Of a DNA stretch of 12,721 nt, positions 6,503 to 12,721 are shown piece after piece. A program made the position numbers and the translations under genes. The stretch lies in NCBI GenBank assembly GCA_964358645.1, contig CAYHPW010000071.1, forward strand, positions 1 through 12,721, given 5' to 3'. Each line of letters opens with the position of its first letter. The first letter of the stretch is position 1. Under the pieces are notes generated by a model that saw only the letters and a program-made list of their open reading frames with translations, searched no databases and was not told where the DNA came from. Source of the DNA: JBBTDV01 sp038042605 (GTDB lineage Bacteria; Bdellovibrionota; UBA1018).

Positions 6503-7951
6503 ATGAAGCAACATCAAAGAGTCATTATTCTGGCAGCCGGAAAAGGTAAGCGCATGAAATCGTCGCTACCGAAGGTGCTTCACGAGATTTCAGGCCAACC
6601 CATGATCACGCATATTCTCAAGTGTGTTTCAGAAACCATTCCTAACGCTTCTGTGGCGCTCGTGGTGGGCCATGAGCGTGAAAAGGTGGAGGCCGCAGTA
6701 CGCGGGAGTGAATACTGCGCCGGAATGGATATCACTTTCATCACCCAAAATGAGCAAAAAGGCACGGGACACGCCACAAAGCGCGTGATTGAATCGGCTT
6801 GGGGCGAAAGTCTTCTTAGCTCCAGGTCCGCGGTTTTGATTTTGCCAGGTGATGTTCCACTCATAAGCAATAAACTTATCCGTGAAATGATAACGCCACT
6901 AAGAAGGGGAGAGGTATTAAGGCTGTTGACATGTGAATTCACCGATCCCACAGGTTACGGAAGAGTCGTCAGGCGCGGCAAAAGCGGCGCGGTTTGCCGC
7001 ATAGTCGAGGAAAAGGATGCCACCAGCAGGGAAAAGCTGATCAACGAAACAGCGGTATCCATTTATTATATACAGGCCCAGTTCCTTCGCTTTGCCCTAG
7101 ATCGCCTATGCGACGATAATTCACAGCAAGAATACTATTTGACCGACATACTTTCGCAGGCCGTAAGGACAAAAAGAAAAATCGATGTGCTGAAGTGGAG
7201 TTGTGCTGAGGATTTGCATGGCATCAATGATTTATGGGAACTCACCAAGGCCAACAGGGTAATGAATGACCGGTATCTAAGAGCGTTAGCAATATCAGGA
7301 GTCAGATTTGTTGACCCGACCAGCACATGGGTAGATGTAACAGTGAAGATTAATGAAGACGTCACCGTATACCCTGGAGCCATCCTGAAAGGGAAGAGCG
7401 GGATCGGGCGCGGCGTGATCATAGGGCCGAATGTTTTGTTGCGCGATGTTCAGGTTTCAGCAGAAGCAAATATCAAAGCAGGTACGGTAGCTGAACAATC
7501 CACGATTGGCGAACACTCACAGGTCGGGCCTTATGCCCACCTAAGGCCTGGCTCCTCCGTGGGTGCGGGTGCAAAGATAGGCAACTTCGTGGAATTAAAA
7601 AAAGCCGTAGTCGGCGAAAACAGCAGTATCGCCCATCTTTCTTACCTTGGTGATGCGGACATTGGTAAGAATGTCAACATAGGTTGCGGCTTTGTCACCT
7701 GTAACTTTGACGGCAGAACCGTGGCCGGCGAGCGAAAGCACAAGACCGTGATTGAGGACAACGTATTTATGGGTAGTGACTGTCAGGTGGTGGCGCCGGT
7801 TAGGATCGGGCGCGGGGCGTACATAGCTTCAGGTTCCACTATTACCAGCGATGTCGAAGCTGATGCTCTGGCTATCGCGCGCAGCCGTCAGGTAGTAAAA
7901 CCAGGCTATGCGAAAAAACTGCGCGATGGTGAAGGAAAGGACAAAATTTAG
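6503..7951 (+). CDS. glmU: Bifunctional GlcNAc-1-P uridylyltransferase / GlcN-1-P acetyltransferase
   Basis: GlmU makes UDP-GlcNAc in two steps: acetylation of glucosamine-1-phosphate, then uridylyl transfer from UTP. It is 482 residues, near the usual 450-460 plus a short tail. The N-terminal pyrophosphorylase domain has the nucleotide loop LAAGKGKRMKSSLPKVLH (residues 10-27), QKGTGHA (85-91), GDVPL with metal-binding D117, GYGR (151-154) and EEKD (169-172). The C-terminal left-handed beta-helix carries hexapeptide repeats, with catalytic H378 in HLSYLGD. Differences from the usual pattern are NFDG at 401-404 instead of NYDG, a few extra residues in the following loop (RTVAGERKHKT), and INETAVSIYY (180-189) where E. 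coli has a TGI-type motif. All catalytic landmarks I can check are present. It leads a run with glmS two bases behind. Confidence 0.96.
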   Translation: MKQHQRVIILAAGKGKRMKSSLPKVLHEISGQPMITHILKCVSETIPNASVALVVGHEREKVEAAVRGSEYCAGMDITFITQNEQKGTGHATKRVIESAWGESLLSSRSAVLILPGDVPLISNKLIREMITPLRRGEVLRLLTCEFTDPTGYGRVVRRGKSGAVCRIVEEKDATSREKLINETAVSIYYIQAQFLRFALDRLCDDNSQQEYYLTDILSQAVRTKRKIDVLKWSCAEDLHGINDLWELTKANRVMNDRYLRALAISGVRFVDPTSTWVDVTVKINEDVTVYPGAILKGKSGIGRGVIIGPNVLLRDVQVSAEANIKAGTVAEQSTIGEHSQVGPYAHLRPGSSVGAGAKIGNFVELKKAVVGENSSIAHLSYLGDADIGKNVNIGCGFVTCNFDGRTVAGERKHKTVIEDNVFMGSDCQVVAPVRIGRGAYIASGSTITSDVEADALAIARSRQVVKPGYAKKLRDGEGKDKI

Positions 7952-7953
7952 AA

Positions 7954-9843
7954 ATGTGCGGAATAGTAGGATACGTAGGTACGCGCTCAATCATCGATCT
8001 TCTGCTCCGCGGATTAAAGCGCCTAGAGTACAGAGGGTATGACTCGGCCGGGATCGCTTTTTTCAACGACAAAACAATAGATATAGTGAAGTCAAAAGGG
8101 CGGCTGGAAAAAGTCGAACAATTATTGGACCAATCAGGAGGAATTGGCAAAGACCCAAGGCTGCAAGGCGGGGTCTCGTGCGGGATCGGGCATACCCGCT
8201 GGGCGACACACGGTAAGCCTACGACTCAAAACGCGCATCCACACAGGACCGGCCATGTGGTGCTGGTGCATAACGGTATTATCGAGAACTATCATGAGAT
8301 AAAAAAACGTGTGATTGCGCGCGGGCATCGCCCACGCTCGGAGACCGACAGCGAGCTTCTCGGGTTCCTGATACTGGACGAAATGAGCGATGGGTGTTCG
8401 CTTGTCGAAGCTGTGCGGCGGAGTTTTTCAGTCATTCAGGGTGCCTGCAGTGTTGTTGTCATGTCTGAGCGGGAGCCCGGTACGGTGGTTGGCGTAAGAA
8501 ACGGTTCCCCTCTTGTGGTTTCAGCTGACCCAAGCGGTGGAGCAATGCTTGCCAGTGATGCCCAGCCACTGCTTGAAATCACCAGCGATGTGGTTTTCCT
8601 AGAACACGGTGATCTTGTCGTTGCAACGAAGAATGATATCTCTTTTCAAGAGCTGAATAGCGGAAAAACCGTGACCAGGCAGTCTACAAAACTGGACTGG
8701 TCAGTGGAAAAGCTCAACAAACAAGGATTCCCTCACTACATGCTTAAAGAAATCTACGAACAGCCCGCGGTTTTCGTGGATACAGTGAACGGTCTTATAG
8801 ACAGGGCAAGGCCTGAGCCTTTCTCAATGGTTCCACAACCGGGTGTTGAGTTACTTGATAAGGCCAAGCGACTGATTTTAGTCGCATGCGGGACGTCCTG
8901 GCATGCAGCGCTTTTAGGAAAGTACTGGCTTGAAAGCTTGAGCAAGATTCCCGTCAGCGTAGACCTGGCAAGCGAATTCAGGTATCGGAACCCGGTGTTG
9001 TCAGACGGCACCGTGGTCATAGGGATTTCGCAGTCAGGTGAAACCGCCGATACGCTTGCCGTAGTCCGGGAATGCAAGAAACTTTGTGTTCCAACTGTAG
9101 CAATAACAAATGTCAGGGGAAGTACGCTGTCAAGGGAGGCTGATGCGGTTTTTTACACATCTGCTGGGCCGGAGATAGGAGTTGCAGCGACCAAGACCTT
9201 CACCAGTCAGTTAGTGGTCATGGTTCTGTTCGCTGGTTATTTGTATAACCGCAGCTCATCGGCAAATGCGATGCTCTTGTTTGACGAGATGATAAGATTG
9301 CCACACATACTTTCAGATTACTTGGGAAGTGAATCAGGGAAAGAAAACAGCCTACTCGAAGATGTCAAGAAAGCCGCGCGGGCATTGGTAAACTTAAGAG
9401 GTTTTTTCTTAATAGGCAGGGGTTACTCCTTTCCAATGGCGCTTGAGGGCGCATTGAAACTCAAGGAGATTGCTTACGTGTATGCTGAAGGATACGCCGG
9501 TGGCGAACTCAAGCACGGCCCGATCGCGATGATCGATAAGAACATGGCCGTGGTGGTGCTGGCGCCTAAAGATAGGTGGCGTGAAAAAACCATATCTAAT
9601 TTACAAGAAGTAAAGGCCAGGGGAGCGATTGTGCTTGGGATCGGCGATGCCGCTGATAGCGAACTTAGGTCACTGTGCAATCATTGGATCAGACTGCCTG
9701 AGGTCCCCTCACCTGTGGGTGAAAACTTATTGCCATTTTTACTGGCACCGGCCATTCAGCTGCTTAGCTATGAAATCGCAGTACTGCGCGGGACGGACGT
9801 AGATAAGCCGCGAAACCTGGCAAAGAGCGTGACAGTGGAATAG
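7954..9843 (+). CDS. glmS: Glutamine--fructose-6-phosphate aminotransferase (isomerizing)
   Basis: GlmS converts fructose-6-phosphate and glutamine to glucosamine-6-phosphate and glutamate, the committed step of amino-sugar synthesis. It has 629 residues against 609 in E. coli; some of the extra length is in the GATase domain around SGGIGKDPRLQGG. The N-terminal class II glutaminase domain starts MCGIVGYVG, so Cys2 becomes the N-terminal nucleophile. HTRWATHG (80-87) and VHNGIIENY (105-113) complete the site. The isomerase half has two SIS domains: ACGTSWHAA near 311, GISQSGETADT near 357, GRGYSFPMALEGALKLKE in the second, and ELKHGPIAMID near 518. The C-terminus LAKSVTVE is canonical. The ATG lies two bases after the glmU stop, and AAGGA in the glmU tail is its likely ribosome binding site, so the two are cotranscribed. 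Confidence 0.97.
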   Translation: MCGIVGYVGTRSIIDLLLRGLKRLEYRGYDSAGIAFFNDKTIDIVKSKGRLEKVEQLLDQSGGIGKDPRLQGGVSCGIGHTRWATHGKPTTQNAHPHRTGHVVLVHNGIIENYHEIKKRVIARGHRPRSETDSELLGFLILDEMSDGCSLVEAVRRSFSVIQGACSVVVMSEREPGTVVGVRNGSPLVVSADPSGGAMLASDAQPLLEITSDVVFLEHGDLVVATKNDISFQELNSGKTVTRQSTKLDWSVEKLNKQGFPHYMLKEIYEQPAVFVDTVNGLIDRARPEPFSMVPQPGVELLDKAKRLILVACGTSWHAALLGKYWLESLSKIPVSVDLASEFRYRNPVLSDGTVVIGISQSGETADTLAVVRECKKLCVPTVAITNVRGSTLSREADAVFYTSAGPEIGVAATKTFTSQLVVMVLFAGYLYNRSSSANAMLLFDEMIRLPHILSDYLGSESGKENSLLEDVKKAARALVNLRGFFLIGRGYSFPMALEGALKLKEIAYVYAEGYAGGELKHGPIAMIDKNMAVVVLAPKDRWREKTISNLQEVKARGAIVLGIGDAADSELRSLCNHWIRLPEVPSPVGENLLPFLLAPAIQLLSYEIAVLRGTDVDKPRNLAKSVTVE

Positions 9844-9850
9844 ACAAAAA

Positions 9851-11578
9851 ATGTTCAAACCCGTTCTTATCGGTTTAGCAGCTGCAAGTGTCACAGGGAT
9901 CCCAGCGCTCATCTCTGGTATCTTAGGTATCGCCGGCCCTTTGGGTGCTAATGCACCGATGTGGGCGCTTGCGGCTACTGCTTTCGCGTTGATTCTTCAA
10001 TATGGTTTATTGCACAGGAGACGGGATTTTTCCGACTACTCAGGGCTTGCTGATTTTTTCATACACATCCATTCCGTTACATCGCCTGATTCGGCGATCA
10101 GGTGGGTTACGCGTGGTGCGATTTCACTTGCGTTTGTCATCGGAGGCGCATGCGTTGGTGCTGAAGGCCCCGCAATCGAGGTCTGTCAGGCCTTGGCCAT
10201 CAGACTTAGAACTCGCGCATCGCGCAGATTCGAGCAGATCAGGCGCACTGATGCCGCATCCGCCTTGGCGGCTGGTGTTTCAGCTGTTTTCGGCGCGCCG
10301 TTTGCGGCAGTGCTGCTCCCGGTAGAACTTGACATTGGCGGGAGGCATATTTCAGTTGTCGTGAGCGCGCTTACGGCTTTTGCCTGCTCGAAATATTTGT
10401 CATTAGGCATGCTGAGCGGCACCCCAGGCTGGGGAAACACGTTTAGGTTGAATGAGACATTATGGGAAGTGCTTCTGGTAATTGCGTGTATTTTATTTGT
10501 CTGCAGCGTGCTTGGAATAATTTTTATCCGTTTTGCATGGTATACCGAGACGTCTATGGCCAGTTTTTTCCGAACCAACGGAAAGAGAATGATCATAGGT
10601 GGTGGCTTTATTTTCCTAATAGGCTGGGTTTATAAAGAAGGTTACAACACCCCAATACTTTTACTTCAAAAGGCGATCATCCTACAGGATATGGCCCCAC
10701 AGATCTGGTTACTTGTTTTTTCCATGCTCCTTTCGGTAGCGATGGTAATGGCGGGATTTGGCACCATAGGCTTGTTTTCCCCTATATTCGCGATTGGCGG
10801 CCTGATCGGAGTTGGCAGCGCAGGATTTGTTCTTAATGACCCGCATGGTTTTGCGGCGATTGCTGGGCTTGTGGGCGGCGCTACCTTTCTCGGGGCGGTG
10901 CTGGGTGCCCCGATAGCAGGATCAGTTCTTGTTTTTGAACTCAGCCACAATGTCAATGTCCTGGTGCTTTCGCTGATTTCCAGCTTGATTGCCGCTAAAG
11001 CGGTGAAAATGATTTTTGGCCACGCCTTGATCGATAGGGACCTGGAGAGAAGAGGGATGCCTCTGGTGAATGGCAGGGCGACAACCATATTAAACTCGAT
11101 ATCGGTCAAAGACGCCATGGTCACTGATCATGAAGTTGCTCATGAGTACCAGCTTGTTTCCGAACTTTATGAAAAAATAGAAAAGTCACGTTACCCATTT
11201 TTTCCCGTTGTCAGCACACAGGGAGTTTACAAGGGCTTGCTGACGACGGACATGGTTGAGGAAGCTGCGCAGACACAAAAAAATGATCCCACTTCTCGCT
11301 CTTCGCTGGAAAAGTTATTGGACGCGAAAGATCTGCTTTACAGAGCAGGTCTCCATGTCCCAACCGTGCATATAAATGATTGCCTTTCGGTGACCTCCGG
11401 CCTGTTCAGCGATATCCCATGTATAACGGTGCTAACCGATGACGAAAAAGTGGCTGGCTTGCTTTTCGTCTACAACGTGAGGCTTGCTTATGATAGGGAG
11501 GTGGCACGCCGGTCGCTTGTGCCTGAAAACATTGGGACCGGACGCCATAATGATGAAGATGACGACAGCGCTGAATAA
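9851..11578 (+). CDS. ClC family chloride channel/transporter with C-terminal CBS domains
   Basis: A multi-pass inner-membrane protein of the voltage-gated chloride channel (ClC) family, 575 residues. The signature GAEGP (103-107) keeps the external gating glutamate, E105, and GLFSP (307-311) matches the GxFxP anion-site motif. The third motif, GSGIP in E. coli ClC, is reduced to YSGLA at 63-67: the central Ser and Gly are kept but the Pro is lost. The N-terminus is about 40 residues shorter than in E. coli ClC. After the membrane domain two CBS domains follow, roughly 416-475 (ISVKDAMVTDHEV) and 495-550 (HVPTVHINDCLSV), which in the family sense nucleotides or ionic conditions. A hydrophilic acidic tail (NDEDDDSAE) ends it. 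The start is 7 bp after the glmS stop, pointing to one transcript. Whether it is a channel or an H+/Cl- exchanger cannot be read with certainty. Confidence 0.92.
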   Translation: MFKPVLIGLAAASVTGIPALISGILGIAGPLGANAPMWALAATAFALILQYGLLHRRRDFSDYSGLADFFIHIHSVTSPDSAIRWVTRGAISLAFVIGGACVGAEGPAIEVCQALAIRLRTRASRRFEQIRRTDAASALAAGVSAVFGAPFAAVLLPVELDIGGRHISVVVSALTAFACSKYLSLGMLSGTPGWGNTFRLNETLWEVLLVIACILFVCSVLGIIFIRFAWYTETSMASFFRTNGKRMIIGGGFIFLIGWVYKEGYNTPILLLQKAIILQDMAPQIWLLVFSMLLSVAMVMAGFGTIGLFSPIFAIGGLIGVGSAGFVLNDPHGFAAIAGLVGGATFLGAVLGAPIAGSVLVFELSHNVNVLVLSLISSLIAAKAVKMIFGHALIDRDLERRGMPLVNGRATTILNSISVKDAMVTDHEVAHEYQLVSELYEKIEKSRYPFFPVVSTQGVYKGLLTTDMVEEAAQTQKNDPTSRSSLEKLLDAKDLLYRAGLHVPTVHINDCLSVTSGLFSDIPCITVLTDDEKVAGLLFVYNVRLAYDREVARRSLVPENIGTGRHNDEDDDSAE

Positions 11579-11628
11579 TAGCTCAACTGATGGTTGATAA
11601 ACGCAGCTAGAAATGGTTTGTTTTGGCG
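11579..11628 (+). other. Short spacer with small hairpin between ClC and helicase genes
   Basis: A 5-bp inverted repeat TCAAC/GTTGA (11583-11597, loop of five) follows the ClC stop. There is no T-run behind it, so it is not a typical intrinsic terminator and read-through into the helicase gene is likely. Confidence 0.3.
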
Positions 11629-12721
11629 ATGGCTGATTTTGGTCTTGTTTCACTTAAAGGGCTTAATGACAGGCAAAAGCAAGCTGTACTTATAACCGAA
11701 GGCCCGCTGATCGTGCTTGCCGGGGCTGGTTCCGGTAAAACAAAGATGCTGACGTCACGTATTTGCTACCTGATCGAGACCTGCGGTGTGCGGCCCGAGA
11801 ACATTCTTGCCGTCACTTTCACAAACAAAGCGGCTGGGGAAATGCGTGAACGCGTGGAGCGCACTCTTTCGGCTTCGCCTGGCGGTTTCCGTGGCAGGGC
11901 TGAGATAGGGACTTTCCATTCCATATGCGTCCGCATGCTGCGCGCCGAGGCTGACAGGACGCCATTTACAAAGCCATTTGTAATATATGATGATGCCGAT
12001 CAGCTCAACCTTGTCAAAGAGGCGATGGAAAAGCTTGTCATCGATGACAAAGCATTCAGCCCCAAGGCGATACAAGTAGCGATAAATCGCGCGAAATGTG
12101 ATGCAAAGGAGCCGCAGGATCTCGCTTGCGAGAAATATGATTTTTTCGGTAGGCAGGTGGTCAGGGTTTTTACGCAATACCAGAAGGACCTTTTGTCAAA
12201 CAATGCCCTGGATTTCGGCGAGATCATCTGCATGACTTACCGCATGTTGCGAGATCATGAGGATGTGCGGAGTAAGTACCAGGACCGCTTCCGCTTTATT
12301 CATGTCGATGAGTATCAGGACACCAACAAGGCCCAATATCTTTTCATATCCATGCTCGCTGGCCCACGCTTCGGAGGCCATTGCAACATATGCGTGGTTG
12401 GTGACGAGGACCAGTCAATTTACGGGTGGCGAGGTGCTGATCTAAGAAACATACTGGACTTTGAGCATGATTTCACGGGCACCAAGGTTGTCAAGCTAGA
12501 GCAAAACTATCGTTCCACAAAAACTATAATAACCGCTGCCAGCAACCTGATAAGCAATAATAAATTACGCAAGGATAAGGTGCTTTGGACCGAGAACAGC
12601 CATGGCCTGCCGATCAAAAGGATCTCCGTTCCAGATGAGCGCGCGGAAGCCACAGCGGTGGTAGCCGAAATAAAACACAAAATGACTAATGACGGCTACG
12701 CGCATACAGACTTCGCTGTTT
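11629..12721 (+). CDS. UvrD/Rep/PcrA superfamily 1 DNA helicase, N-terminal part
   Basis: ATP-dependent 3'-5' DNA helicase of the UvrD/PcrA/Rep group, acting in repair and replication restart; 364 codons are inside the window and the C-terminal half lies beyond the right edge. Motifs in order: Q-motif LNDRQKQAV, Walker A GAGSGKT, motif Ia TFTNKAAGEM, motif Ic GTFHSICVRMLR, Walker B VDEYQDTN, motif III VVGDEDQSIYGWRGA, and motif IV LEQNYRST. The 1B subdomain lies between Ic and II, containing ALDFGEII. No frameshift is seen. The ATG at 11629 has no clear Shine-Dalgarno; a TTG two codons earlier is possible. It follows the ClC stop by 50 bp on the same strand and could be the next gene in the run. 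Whether it is UvrD, PcrA or Rep cannot be decided from this half. Confidence 0.95.
   Translation, partial: MADFGLVSLKGLNDRQKQAVLITEGPLIVLAGAGSGKTKMLTSRICYLIETCGVRPENILAVTFTNKAAGEMRERVERTLSASPGGFRGRAEIGTFHSICVRMLRAEADRTPFTKPFVIYDDADQLNLVKEAMEKLVIDDKAFSPKAIQVAINRAKCDAKEPQDLACEKYDFFGRQVVRVFTQYQKDLLSNNALDFGEIICMTYRMLRDHEDVRSKYQDRFRFIHVDEYQDTNKAQYLFISMLAGPRFGGHCNICVVGDEDQSIYGWRGADLRNILDFEHDFTGTKVVKLEQNYRSTKTIITAASNLISNNKLRKDKVLWTENSHGLPIKRISVPDERAEATAVVAEIKHKMTNDGYAHTDFAV

Noticed and set aside
1..12721. CRISPR array, tRNA/rRNA genes, transposase genes or insertion-sequence ends
   Set aside because: No regularly spaced repeats, no tRNA cloverleaf or rRNA sequence, and no transposase motif were seen on either strand by eye.

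Overview
The window looks like a chromosomal segment of a Gram-negative bacterium. An outer-membrane usher with a periplasmic chaperone requires an outer membrane, and DksA, GlmU, GlmS and a UvrD/PcrA-type helicase are ordinary housekeeping proteins. The DksA and GlmU sequences look most like deltaproteobacterial-type lineages (Desulfobacterota, Bdellovibrionota, SAR324 and similar). That placement is an impression from reading the proteins, not a search result.

Layout. Positions 1-1390 are a decayed accessory stretch. It holds an unidentified reading frame running off the left edge on the minus strand, a 5'-truncated and frameshifted remnant of a DUF5131 (phage Gp37/Gp68-type) gene on the plus strand, and a minus-strand remnant of an AAA/DUF4143 ATPase that has lost its ATPase half and carries a nonsense codon and an internal deletion. 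Positions 1394-5896 (minus strand) are a compact four-gene chaperone-usher fimbrial operon: DUF4402 pilin, PapD-like chaperone, usher, second DUF4402 pilin. A perfect TATAAT box and a run of eight G just before the first ATG precede it. Positions 5993-6355 (minus) encode DksA, with a good sigma70-type promoter in the 147-bp divergent intergenic region. Positions 6503 to the right edge (plus) form a tightly spaced run: glmU, glmS (2 bp gap), a ClC chloride channel/transporter with CBS domains (7 bp gap) and, after 50 bp, the first 364 codons of a UvrD/Rep/PcrA helicase that leaves the window.

How the genes work together. GlmS makes glucosamine-6-phosphate. GlmU catalyses the last two steps to UDP-N-acetylglucosamine, the precursor of peptidoglycan and LPS; GlmM is not in the window. 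The ClC gene sits close enough to be cotranscribed, although no direct metabolic link is obvious. In the fimbrial operon the chaperone should deliver both DUF4402 subunits to the usher for assembly on the cell surface; no separate large tip adhesin gene is present.

I see no clearly new system. The points most worth a second look are the usher's two-domain C-terminal extension, the pilin duplication around the chaperone-usher pair, the G8 tract at the pilin start, and the remnants at the left end, one of which could be a sequencing-error frameshift.
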